From positions 62,001 through 126,000 of the forward strand of contig JAOARW010000063.1 in NCBI GenBank assembly GCA_025210475.1: a stretch of 64,000 nt of DNA, in the 5' to 3' direction. Positions 8,906 through 17,349 of the stretch are shown piece after piece. The stretch's first letter is position 1. Every line of letters begins with the position of its first letter. This DNA comes from Carboxylicivirga sp. Its GTDB lineage: Bacteria; Bacteroidota; Bacteroidia; Bacteroidales; Marinilabiliaceae. The notes below the pieces were generated by a model that worked only from the letters and a program-made list of their open reading frames with translations, was not told the DNA's origin and ran no database searches. The translations under genes were made by a program, and so were the position numbers.

Positions 8906-10126
8906 ATGGAATTTCAAACATATACTTTGCGAAACGGTATTCGCATCATTCACCGGCAAGATAAATCACCGGTTGCTTATTGTGGATTGCTAATTAATAC
9001 CGGATCGCGTGATGAAAAACCGGAAGAACACGGAATCGCTCATTTTATCGAGCACGTCATTTTCAAAGGCACCAAAAAAAGAAAAGCCTATCATGTGTTA
9101 AGCCGGCTGGATGATGTGGGAGGGGAACTGAATGCCTATACGACCAAAGAAGAAACCTGTATATATGCGGCTTTTTTAAAGCAGGACTATGAACGGGCGA
9201 TAGAACTGATTCATGACATTACCTTTAATTCTACTTTTCCTCAAAAAGAGCTGGCTAAAGAAAAGGAAGTGATTCTTGATGAAATAAACTCCTATAAGGA
9301 TAGTCCGGCGGAATTGATTTATGACGAATTTGAAGAGATGCTTTTCAAGAATGATCCGATGGGGCGCAATATTCTTGGAACCGAGAAGCGATTAAAAGCT
9401 TTTGATGAGTCTATGATACGGCAATTTATGCAGCGCAATTACAATACCGATCAAATGGTATTTTGCTCGGTCGGCAATGTGTCCTTTAAAAAAGTAATTA
9501 AATGGGCCGAAAAATATTTGGGTTCTGTTGAAGAGAATCTCCGTCATTTTGACCGGAGTGATGTCAATGTTTACATACCTGAATCGCAAACCATCGAAAA
9601 AGATACTCACCAGTGCCATGTTCTGATTGGTAATATTGCCTACGATTATAAAAATGATAAAAGGCTTCAGTTACATTTATTGAACAACCTATTAGGTGGA
9701 CCGGGCATGAATTCGCGCTTGAGTTTGGCTTTACGCGAAAAGAATGGTATTGCTTATAATGTTGAATCCAGCTATGCACCATATTATGGAACCGGGGTTT
9801 TTAATATATACTTTGGAACCGACGAAGAAAACCTGATTCGCTCGTTTAATATCATTGATCGCGAGCTGAAAACCTTGCGTGATAAATCCCTGGGAGCTTT
9901 GCAGTTGCATAAGGCTATTCGTCAGCTGAAGGGACAAATGGCAATATCATCAGATAATCGCGAAAACTTGATGTTATCGATGGGCAAGAGTTACATGCTA
10001 TACGATCATGTGGATTCGCTGGATACCATTTATAAAAAGATTGAAAGCATTAAAGCCAGCGATATACTTGAGGTAGCTAACGAAATTCTTGATCCTAACA
10101 ATTTATCCTACTTAATTTACCAATAG
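8906..10126 (+). CDS. M16 family zinc metallopeptidase (processing-peptidase-like)
   Basis: A 406-residue insulinase-family protein with the inverted zinc motif HFIEH (residues 46-50) and a downstream acidic helix (AYTTKEET) that supplies the third ligand. A second M16_C half (residues 165-340) contains NNLLGGPGMNSRLS. The size matches the PqqL/YmxG single-chain class rather than the 900-residue pitrilysins. There is no signal peptide, so it appears cytoplasmic. The methyltransferase gene follows after 3 bp and flavodoxin after that, so it leads a three-gene operon. Confidence 0.9.
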   Translation: MEFQTYTLRNGIRIIHRQDKSPVAYCGLLINTGSRDEKPEEHGIAHFIEHVIFKGTKKRKAYHVLSRLDDVGGELNAYTTKEETCIYAAFLKQDYERAIELIHDITFNSTFPQKELAKEKEVILDEINSYKDSPAELIYDEFEEMLFKNDPMGRNILGTEKRLKAFDESMIRQFMQRNYNTDQMVFCSVGNVSFKKVIKWAEKYLGSVEENLRHFDRSDVNVYIPESQTIEKDTHQCHVLIGNIAYDYKNDKRLQLHLLNNLLGGPGMNSRLSLALREKNGIAYNVESSYAPYYGTGVFNIYFGTDEENLIRSFNIIDRELKTLRDKSLGALQLHKAIRQLKGQMAISSDNRENLMLSMGKSYMLYDHVDSLDTIYKKIESIKASDILEVANEILDPNNLSYLIYQ

Positions 10127-10129
10127 AAA

Positions 10130-10789
10130 ATGACCAGTAATTCAATCGAATTAGAACAATATATACTCGATCATATTGATGAAGAAATTGATATTTTAAA
10201 AGAGCTTAATCGGCAAACACACATAAAAATGCTTCAGCCACGTATGTTAAGTGGTCATATACAAGGGCAGATATTAAAAATGTTGTGTCGTATGATCAAT
10301 CCAAAAAATATTCTGGAGATTGGTACATTTACCGGTTACTCAGCCATCAGCATGGCCATGGGGATTGATCAGGCCAATGCTACGATTGATACCATTGAAA
10401 TAAACGATGAGAACGAGGAGTTTATACAATCGTTTATTGATAAGGCGGGGCTTCAGGATGTAATTAAGCTGCACATTGGCAGTGCCGTGGATTTAATTCC
10501 CGGTTTGAATAAAACCTTCGATCTGGTATTTATGGATGGAGATAAGCGGGAGTATAGCTTATATTACGACCTGGTATTTGATAAACTGTCGAGTGGTGGC
10601 TATATATTGGCAGATAATGTGTTGTGGGACGGAAAAGTTGTGCAGGAATTGCAGCCAAACGATGCTTATACACGCGAAATTCTGGCTTTTAATAAGAAAG
10701 TAAAAGAAGATGATCGCGTTGAAAAAGTTATTTTACCTTTTCGCGATGGCATCACACTGATTCGTAAAAATAAACTTTTCGATCAGTAA
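10130..10789 (+). CDS. SAM-dependent O-methyltransferase, caffeoyl-CoA OMT family
   Basis: A 219-residue class I methyltransferase. SAM motif I is LEIGTFTGYSAI (residues 62-73) and the metal-binding region is VFMDGDKREY followed by LADNVLWDGKV, as in cation-dependent catechol O-methyltransferases. The bacterial substrate is unknown. Related enzymes such as TrmR (YrrM) modify tRNA wobble uridines, so a tRNA substrate is possible. It starts 3 bp after the M16 stop. Confidence 0.9.
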   Translation: MTSNSIELEQYILDHIDEEIDILKELNRQTHIKMLQPRMLSGHIQGQILKMLCRMINPKNILEIGTFTGYSAISMAMGIDQANATIDTIEINDENEEFIQSFIDKAGLQDVIKLHIGSAVDLIPGLNKTFDLVFMDGDKREYSLYYDLVFDKLSSGGYILADNVLWDGKVVQELQPNDAYTREILAFNKKVKEDDRVEKVILPFRDGITLIRKNKLFDQ

Positions 10790-10819
10790 AGTGTTTCAGT
10801 TGATAAATAAACTAAGCAT

Positions 10820-11308
10820 ATGTCGACCGCAATTTTTTATGGCTCATCCTTGGGCAATACGCAATTTGTAGCAGATAAAATTCATGCCAGGATGCCGGAA
10901 GCTGATTGTCTTCCGGTTAATGATTTAACAGGCGATCAGATTCTCAAATACGATAATATCATATTGGGAACTTCAACCTGGGGGGTGGGTAATCTGCAAG
11001 ATGATTTTGAGTTATTTGTGGATTTGCTGCTATCACTTGATTTGTCGGCAAAAAAGTTCGCGTTGTTTGGTTTAGGCGATCAGCAAACCTATCCTGACAC
11101 CTACTGCAACGGGATGGGTAAGCTTTATCATTTATTAAAAGAAAAAGATTGGAAAGTGCTTGGCTTTACCTCTGTGGAAGGTTATGATTTCTCTGAATCT
11201 GAAGCACAGGTGGGCGATGAGTTTGTGGGTTTGGCTTTGGACGAGGATAATGAACCGGACTTAACAGATGTTCGTATTGCTCAGTGGGTTAAAAGTCTAC
11301 CGTTTTAA
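10820..11308 (+). CDS. fldA: Flavodoxin
   Basis: A 162-residue long-chain flavodoxin that carries one FMN for low-potential electron transfer. The phosphate loop is GSSLGNTQ (residues 8-15), and the isoalloxazine loops are GTSTWGVGNLQDDF and GLGDQQTYPDTYCNG. It is the last gene of the operon begun by the M16 peptidase. Possible partners in this window are the FNR-like flavoprotein at 5887-6552 and the radical SAM enzymes. Confidence 0.93.
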   Translation: MSTAIFYGSSLGNTQFVADKIHARMPEADCLPVNDLTGDQILKYDNIILGTSTWGVGNLQDDFELFVDLLLSLDLSAKKFALFGLGDQQTYPDTYCNGMGKLYHLLKEKDWKVLGFTSVEGYDFSESEAQVGDEFVGLALDEDNEPDLTDVRIAQWVKSLPF

Positions 11309-11444
11309 TTGCTTATTTTAGTGTTTCGTTTCGTCTATAGAAATACGTCGATTATCTTCTTAATTGGTTCATAAATCAATTTTTTGGGATAAATTAACTT
11401 TTTCCACCTACTTTAGTTGTTCATGCTAAGGTGATAGTTCATTT

Positions 11445-12908
11445 ATGTATCTCAACGAACAATTAAGTACAGATAAGGCATCTTACCAAAAGGTTTTCTA
11501 CTTTTTGTTTGATGAACTGGGGGGTGTGCTAAAGGCTCATGGTCGGTATGTTGATGTGGAGTTAACGTCCAATTTGTCGAAACTCAAAGAGGCCTTGTCA
11601 GAGAAGCTGTTTCGTTTGAGTAAATCTTATTTAAGTTCAGAAACTGATCAGTTTAAAACCTGTCTATACGTTTGTGTGAGTCATGAGGTATTGCTGGTTA
11701 ATTGTTTTTTTACCAGAAAGGATGATGGACATGTTGAAGTGTTGGGTTATGTGAATCACCTTAACAAAGAAAGAACATCAGTTTCAATTGATAAACTGCC
11801 TTACCCTATCGCAGTTGTAAAGAAAGATGGGGAGTTGGTGCAGCTGAACAAACTTTTTATCGAATATTTCCTGGATAATGAAGTTGTGGCTACGCCCATT
11901 TTTATTCAGGATATTATTAAAACCAATATTCATTCGCCAGAGACGTTCGATTATGCTAAAATGATCGAGTCTGATGCCAACTCAAGAGCAGTATTTTGTC
12001 AGTTTAAGGCTGAAAAGTTTAACCAGACGTTTTTGCTGAATTTAATTCCTTTATCCGATGACGGAGAAGACTTGTATTTGGCTGCCGTAAGGGATTTGAC
12101 TCATTTTATTGAGGTTCAGCAAAAGTTGGAGAATCAAAATGAGGAGTTAAGGAAGCAGGTGAGTGAGGAGTTTGAAATCAATAAATCATATGAGTTAAAA
12201 CTGTTAAAGAAGAATCGGTTGGAGTCGCTCGGGGAAATTGCCTCTGGTTTGTTTCATGAATTAAATCAACCCTTAACGCATCTGAGCCTTAAGATTGATA
12301 ATATGCTGGAACGGTATAGGGCCGGTAAATTGAGCGAGGAATACCTCTTGAAAAAAACAGAGCAAATTCAGCGACAAATTTCCCGGATGCGTGGCTTGAT
12401 TGATGAAATGAAACAGTTTTCGACCGTGCCTGATTCCAGCGATGAGTTAATTGACGTAAAGGAAGTGCTTAACTGCGCGCTCGAAGATGTTAGTTACATA
12501 AAAGTGGAAGGGCTCATTTTAACGGTTGAGCACATTGATGGTATTCAAGTTAAAGGTACTAGCGGGGAGTTGGAACAAGTGTTTGTTAATGTGTTAACAA
12601 ATTCGTTACAATCCTTACAAATAAAAATGAGGGATGCTGAAGGATTTAAACCAAAGCTGAAGATTGCTATTGATAAAAATGATGACAACGTCAGGATCAT
12701 TTTTATTGATAATGGTTTAGGCGCTTCAAAGAGTAGCTTAAAGAATTTGTTTAATCCATTCTATACAACAAAAAAGGACGATGGAGGAACAGGTCTTGGT
12801 CTTTTTATTATTAACAACCTGATGCGCAAAATGATGGGTAGTGTTGAGTTGCAATCTGCAGAAGGGAAATTTTTCAAGGTTATTCTTTTATTTCCATTGA
12901 GGGATTAA
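11445..12908 (+). CDS. Cytoplasmic PAS-domain sensor histidine kinase
   Basis: A 487-residue kinase with no transmembrane segment. The N-terminal 110 residues are unrecognised, a PAS-like domain follows (about 115-220), then a coiled coil (222-258). The phosphoacceptor is H271 in LFHELNQPL. The ATPase domain has an N-box NVLTNSLQSL, a G1 box DNGLG and GGTGLGLFI. The HELNQPL form is typical of NtrB/DctB-type kinases that pair with sigma-54 activators, which fits the NtrC-family gene 64 bp downstream. The signal is not evident but should be intracellular. Confidence 0.92.
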   Translation: MYLNEQLSTDKASYQKVFYFLFDELGGVLKAHGRYVDVELTSNLSKLKEALSEKLFRLSKSYLSSETDQFKTCLYVCVSHEVLLVNCFFTRKDDGHVEVLGYVNHLNKERTSVSIDKLPYPIAVVKKDGELVQLNKLFIEYFLDNEVVATPIFIQDIIKTNIHSPETFDYAKMIESDANSRAVFCQFKAEKFNQTFLLNLIPLSDDGEDLYLAAVRDLTHFIEVQQKLENQNEELRKQVSEEFEINKSYELKLLKKNRLESLGEIASGLFHELNQPLTHLSLKIDNMLERYRAGKLSEEYLLKKTEQIQRQISRMRGLIDEMKQFSTVPDSSDELIDVKEVLNCALEDVSYIKVEGLILTVEHIDGIQVKGTSGELEQVFVNVLTNSLQSLQIKMRDAEGFKPKLKIAIDKNDDNVRIIFIDNGLGASKSSLKNLFNPFYTTKKDDGGTGLGLFIINNLMRKMMGSVELQSAEGKFFKVILLFPLRD

Positions 12909-12972
12909 GAAAGCTTGTTCACCACAAAAGAAGTTTATTAAAGCAAAGCAAAAACCATAAAAACATTAACCA

Positions 12973-14328
12973 ATGCAATACCCTATTTTACTCTTTGAAG
13001 ATGAAACAGACCTGCGGCAGGAGATTGAAGAAAGCATAACGCTGGATGATGTAATTGTATATGCTTTTGAATCCTGGAAGGATTATTCCAGGAATACTAT
13101 TCCGGAAATTCCGGCTTTAGCAATTTTGGATATTAATCTTTTGGATAAGGATGGTTTGTCTGTTTTTCAGGAACTAAAGCTCAAGTTTCCCGATCTTGAA
13201 GGTATTGTTATAACAGGGCAATCGAGTCTGAAAAATGCCATTGCTTCGCTTAAGATTGGCATAAGCGATTATATCGAAAAACCGTTTCGTGCTAAAACCT
13301 TAAGAGAGGCCATCGAAAGACAGGAGAGTTATAAACAGTTTCGGGTTAAAAATTATGTGTTTGACCGCTTAATGGAAGATTCAAAGAAGAAATTTGAATC
13401 GGATTGGGGGCTTGAGTTTATTGGGATAAGCCAGTCCATGAAAGAGGTTAATACTTTGATGAAGCGGGTGGCCCAGACAGATCTTACTTCGGTAATGATT
13501 ATTGGGGAGAGTGGCAGTGGCAAGGAGTTGATTGCACGGGGAGTACATAGTATGAGTGACCGGAGAGGGGCACCTTTTTATCCGGTGAAATGTACTTCTA
13601 TTCCAACGGAAATGTTTGAAAAAGACCTGTTGGGTTATCACAAAGGGGCTTTTAATGGGGCCTTGTCCAATCAAGAAGGCTGGTTCGAAAATGCTCATGG
13701 AGGTACATTGTTTTTAGATGAGGTTGGTGATCTGGATTCTGAAATGCAATCCAAACTTTTGCGGGTAATCGATGAAGGGAAAGTTAGTCCAATAGGATCG
13801 ACTGAGGCTTTGGATATCAATGTGCGTATCGTTTGTACAAGTAATAAGAACCTTAAAAAGATGGCTGAAGATGGATTGTTTCGTGAGGATTTGTATCATC
13901 GTTTAAACAAGTTCCAGATAAATATGCCTCCCCTGCGCGAGCGGAATGAAGATATTCCCCTGTTGGTAAGTCATTTTATTAAATTGTTTGCTGAGATGCA
14001 TCATAAATACATTGATAATATGCATTCGAAAGCGATGAGTCTTCTGCTTAATCATCATTATCCCGGTAATGTCCGCGAACTTAAAAATATTATTGAGCGA
14101 GCTGTTTTGGTTTGCGATTCGAATGTAATCAAACCCCAGCATTTGAGCTTTAGTAAAACAGGTGATGAAAAAAATGAGAGTAAAGTTTATAGTTTAGAAG
14201 AGGCTGAGAAGGAAGCCATAATTAAAGCTATGAAAGTGTGTGGTCATAATAAAACGCGCACGGCAGAAAAATTGGAGATAACGCGGCAGGCTTTGAATCG
14301 TAAGTTAAAAAGGCATGGGATACAGTAA
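12973..14328 (+). CDS. NtrC-family sigma-54-dependent response regulator
   Basis: A 451-residue regulator. The receiver has phosphoacceptor D53 (AILDINLLD), T81 and K103. The AAA+ domain has Walker A GESGSGKE (178-185), Walker B GGTLFLDE (243-250) and a sensor/finger region (FREDLYHRL). A Fis-type helix-turn-helix occupies about 415-447. The sigma-54 contact loop reads GAFNGA (225-230) rather than GAFTGA. It would be phosphorylated by the adjacent kinase and drive sigma-54 promoters. I found no convincing -24/-12 promoter in the window. Confidence 0.93.
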   Translation: MQYPILLFEDETDLRQEIEESITLDDVIVYAFESWKDYSRNTIPEIPALAILDINLLDKDGLSVFQELKLKFPDLEGIVITGQSSLKNAIASLKIGISDYIEKPFRAKTLREAIERQESYKQFRVKNYVFDRLMEDSKKKFESDWGLEFIGISQSMKEVNTLMKRVAQTDLTSVMIIGESGSGKELIARGVHSMSDRRGAPFYPVKCTSIPTEMFEKDLLGYHKGAFNGALSNQEGWFENAHGGTLFLDEVGDLDSEMQSKLLRVIDEGKVSPIGSTEALDINVRIVCTSNKNLKKMAEDGLFREDLYHRLNKFQINMPPLRERNEDIPLLVSHFIKLFAEMHHKYIDNMHSKAMSLLLNHHYPGNVRELKNIIERAVLVCDSNVIKPQHLSFSKTGDEKNESKVYSLEEAEKEAIIKAMKVCGHNKTRTAEKLEITRQALNRKLKRHGIQ

Positions 14329-14343
14329 AATAATCTGGGAGCA

Positions 14344-14598
14344 CTAATCGGAAATCAGTCGATCCATATCTTGCTTGCCAAATAATGTTGGATAATCGTC
14401 AAGAAATTGCTCCATAACCATTCGCATCACCGCTTCGCGCATAAATTTTGATTTATTGGCAATTTTATACTTCTTACAATAAGCATTAACTGCATCATTC
14501 TCTTTGTCGTTCAAAAGAAAAGTAGCCTTGTGTTTTCGTTTAAGCGCTTGTTCTCTGGAGATTATCTTCTGTTTATTCTTTTTTGTTTTCTTAGCCAT
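14344..14598 (-). CDS. Small basic protein, possible ribbon-helix-helix DNA binder
   Basis: An 84-residue protein, Lys-rich over residues 1-25. A compact strand-helix-helix pattern follows (KATFLLNDKENDAVNAYC, then ANKSKFMREAVMRMVMEQ), as in CopG-like repressors. It is convergent with the NtrC-type gene, 15 bp from its stop. No toxin or partner gene lies next to it. The family assignment is tentative. Confidence 0.6.
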   Translation of the reverse strand: MAKKTKKNKQKIISREQALKRKHKATFLLNDKENDAVNAYCKKYKIANKSKFMREAVMRMVMEQFLDDYPTLFGKQDMDRLISD

Positions 14599-14753
14599 TC
14601 AGGAGTAATAATTACCGGTACAAAATTAATAAAATAACTCAATTCATTGTGAATACTGATTTTATAAGCCGTGCTTTTTGAAATATTATTGATGAATCTG
14701 CTGTCGTGTCGGATAAAATTGGATTGAATATTAGTTAAATCAAAAATCCCTTA

Positions 14754-14761
14754 TAAATTTG
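14754..14761 (+). promoter_or_regulatory. -7 promoter box for yebC
   Basis: TAAATTTG fits TAnnTTTG and is followed by CG. The upstream TTAG at 14731-14734, 19 bp away, is only a weak -33 match. The leader would be about 25 nt. Confidence 0.5.
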
Positions 14762-14791
14762 CGAAATATTATAATGTAGAATTAATTAAGA

Positions 14792-15502
14792 ATGGGACGC
14801 GCATTTGAATACAGAAAGGCCTCTAAGCTAAAGCGATGGGGTACGATGGCCAAGACATTTACGAAGATAGGGAAACAAATCACCATGTGTGTGAAAGAAA
14901 GTGGTCCCGATCCGTCAAGTAACTCACGTTTAAGGGTATTGATTCAAAATGCCAAGGCGGCCAATATGCCAAAAGATAATGTTGAACGTGCAATCAAAAA
15001 GGCAACCAGTAAAGATACTGCTGATTATAAGGAGGTGGTATACGAAGGATACGGTCCTTTCGGAACAGCTTTTATGGTTGAAACAGCAACAGATAACACT
15101 ACTCGTACGGTAGCTAATGTAAGATCTTACTTTAATAAGTATGGTGGTTCATTGGGCACCAGTGGTTGCGTGGATTATATGTTTGAGCACAAGTGTAACT
15201 TTAAGGTCGGTAATAAAGAGGGGCTTGACCTGGAAGAGCTGGAGCTTGAATTGATCGATTTTGGTGTTCAGGAAATATTTGAGGACGAAGGTTTTATCAT
15301 GATTTATGGTGACTTTGAAGGATTTGGTCCTATTCAAAAGTACCTGGAAGATAATGGATTCGAAATTGAAAATGCCGAATTTGAACGTATTCCGCAAGAT
15401 ACTAAGGAATTGAATGAAGAGCAGATGGCCGAAATTGATAAATTACTGGCCAAATTTGAAGAAGATGATGATGTGACCAATGTTTTTAATAACATTAAGT
15501 AG
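14792..15502 (+). CDS. yebC: YebC/PmpR family protein
   Basis: A 236-residue YebC-family protein, recognisable from the N-terminal GRAFEYRK followed by KRWGTMAKTFTKIGKQI, the NMPKDNVERAIKKA helix and the VEYEGYGPFG-like segment (VVYEGYGPFG). The family has been described both as a transcription regulator and, for some members, as a translation factor acting on proline-rich stalls. It has its own promoter and terminator. Confidence 0.95.
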   Translation: MGRAFEYRKASKLKRWGTMAKTFTKIGKQITMCVKESGPDPSSNSRLRVLIQNAKAANMPKDNVERAIKKATSKDTADYKEVVYEGYGPFGTAFMVETATDNTTRTVANVRSYFNKYGGSLGTSGCVDYMFEHKCNFKVGNKEGLDLEELELELIDFGVQEIFEDEGFIMIYGDFEGFGPIQKYLEDNGFEIENAEFERIPQDTKELNEEQMAEIDKLLAKFEEDDDVTNVFNNIK

Positions 15503-15521
15503 TCACTACCTTAAAATATTT

Positions 15522-15560
15522 AAGCGGCAATCTGAACAATTCGGGTTGCCGCTTTTTATT
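15522..15560 (+). terminator. Terminator after yebC
   Basis: AAGCGGCAA pairs with TTGCCGCTT, followed by TTTATTTTT, 20 bp past the yebC stop. Confidence 0.85.
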
Positions 15561-15675
15561 TTTATGAGATTCATCAATATGTATGGACTTTGCTAAAAAG
15601 CATGAGATTTGTTCTTGCAAATTGATGATGAGATATGTACTTTTCAATCAGAAAATCAATTTATAACTAAATATT

Positions 15676-17046
15676 ATGCAAGATTTAAAGCAATACATTG
15701 AAGACAATAAACAGCGCTTTTTAGATGAGCTGTTTGAGTTAATCCGAATTCCTTCGATTAGTTCAAAGCCTGAGCACAAAGATGATATGTACAAATGTGC
15801 TGAAATGTGGAAGAAGCTTATTATCGCCGGTGGAGCTGATAAGGCTGAGATAATGGAGACAGAAGGAAATCCGGTTGTTTATGCTGAAAAAATATTGGAT
15901 CCGTCTTTCCCAACAGTGTTAGTATATGCTCATTACGATGTGCAACCAGCTGAACCATTGGAGTTATGGCAGTCGCCACCGTTCGAGCCGGAAGTACGCG
16001 ATGGTAAAATCTTTGCCCGCGGTGCTGACGACGACAAGGGACAAGGTTTTATGCACACCAAAGCATTCGAATACCTGGTTAAAACCAATCAGTTAAAATG
16101 TAACGTTAAGTTTTTAATTGAAGGTGAAGAAGAAGTAGGGTCACCAAGTTTACCTAAATTCTGTGAAGAGAATAAAGAACTTTTAAAGTCGGATGTAATT
16201 GTGGTTTCTGATACGGGCATGATTGCACCGGATGTGCCAACCATCACAACTGGCTTACGTGGCCTTTGCTATTGGGAAGTTGAGTTAACCGGGCCAAATC
16301 GTGATCTTCACTCAGGATTATTTGGTGGCGCTGTGGCTAACCCAATTAATGTACTGGCCAAGATGATAACCGAAATGGTTGATGAGAATGGTCATATCAC
16401 TGTACCTGGTTTCTACGATGATGTAATTGAGGTATCGAATGAAGAACGTGCCATGATGGCGAAAGCTCCATACAGTGAAGAGGAATACAAAAAAGCACTG
16501 GATGTTGAGGAGTTAGCTGGCGAAAAAGGTTATACAACAAACGAACGAACAGGTATCCGTCCGTCATTTGATATTTGTGGAATTTGGGGTGGTTATACTG
16601 GCGAAGGAGCCAAAACTGTATTGCCTTCGAAAGCTTACGCCAAAATTTCTTCTCGCTTGGTACCGGATCAGGATCATGAGAAGATTGCGGAGTTATTCAT
16701 TAAGCATTTCGAATCAATCGCACCAAAGAGCGTAAAAGTGAATATTCGTCACCTACATGGAGGTCAGGCTTACGGATGTCCTATTGATTTACCAGCTTAT
16801 AAAGCAGCCGAAAAAGCTTGTGAAGAAGTGTACGGTAAGCGTCCTGTACCTGTTCGCAGCGGTGGTTCTATTCCAATTATTTCCGATTTCGAACGAATTT
16901 TAGGTGTGAAAGCTGTATTGATGGGCTTTGGTTTGGAGGCCGATGCTATTCACTCACCAAACGAAAATTACCCATTGGAGCAATTCTACAATGGTATTAA
17001 TACAATTCCATATTTCTACAAGTATTTTGCAGAAATGGGAAAATAG
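15676..17046 (+). CDS. M20 family dipeptidase
   Basis: A 456-residue zinc dipeptidase of the carnosinase-like M20A group. It shows the metal-binding blocks YAHYDVQPAEP (near residue 90), GADDDKGQ (near 121) and EGEEEVGSPS (near 155), and a final GLEADAIHSPNE block with the last His ligand. A dimerisation lid domain sits in the middle (about 200-320). There is no signal peptide, so it is cytosolic peptide turnover. It is monocistronic with a terminator. Confidence 0.93.
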   Translation: MQDLKQYIEDNKQRFLDELFELIRIPSISSKPEHKDDMYKCAEMWKKLIIAGGADKAEIMETEGNPVVYAEKILDPSFPTVLVYAHYDVQPAEPLELWQSPPFEPEVRDGKIFARGADDDKGQGFMHTKAFEYLVKTNQLKCNVKFLIEGEEEVGSPSLPKFCEENKELLKSDVIVVSDTGMIAPDVPTITTGLRGLCYWEVELTGPNRDLHSGLFGGAVANPINVLAKMITEMVDENGHITVPGFYDDVIEVSNEERAMMAKAPYSEEEYKKALDVEELAGEKGYTTNERTGIRPSFDICGIWGGYTGEGAKTVLPSKAYAKISSRLVPDQDHEKIAELFIKHFESIAPKSVKVNIRHLHGGQAYGCPIDLPAYKAAEKACEEVYGKRPVPVRSGGSIPIISDFERILGVKAVLMGFGLEADAIHSPNENYPLEQFYNGINTIPYFYKYFAEMGK

Positions 17047-17104
17047 AATATTGATGAGGCAGGGGTGTATTTAATACCCTTTCCTTAAAAATGTATTATT
17101 CTTT

Positions 17105-17140
17105 AAAAGCTATCCTGATTTTATCGGGGTAGCTTTTTTA
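17105..17140 (+). terminator. Terminator after the M20 dipeptidase
   Basis: The arms AAAGCTATCCTGAT and ATCGGGGTAGCTTT form a long hairpin, with G-T wobble pairs, followed by a T run. Confidence 0.85.
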
Positions 17141-17310
17141 TTTTATAAATTTTGTTTTTTCATTGTTTAATGTGAAATAAAAGGGGGTGGTTTGTTTTTA
17201 AATCTATAAAATTGCATTTGTAGGTCTTTTAAAAAATGTGGTTGGTCAAATAAAAACACATAAAAATTAATTTTGAGCCTTAAAAATGATGGGTGATTAA
17301 TAAAAATATC

Positions 17311-17318
17311 TATTTTTG
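17311..17318 (+). promoter_or_regulatory. -7 promoter box for glnN
   Basis: TATTTTTG fits TAnnTTTG and is followed by CTCC. No clear -33 element lies at the usual 19-20 bp. The leader would be about 25 nt. Confidence 0.5.
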
Positions 17319-17349
17319 CTCCTGCTAACTCGATAAAAAATGAATCATT

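Larger units (their letters stand above)
17047..17349. other. Intergenic stretch between the dipeptidase and glnN
   Basis: It holds the dipeptidase terminator (17105-17140) and the glnN promoter box (17311-17318). Between them is AT-rich sequence with no recognisable operator or RNA element. Confidence 0.6.
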
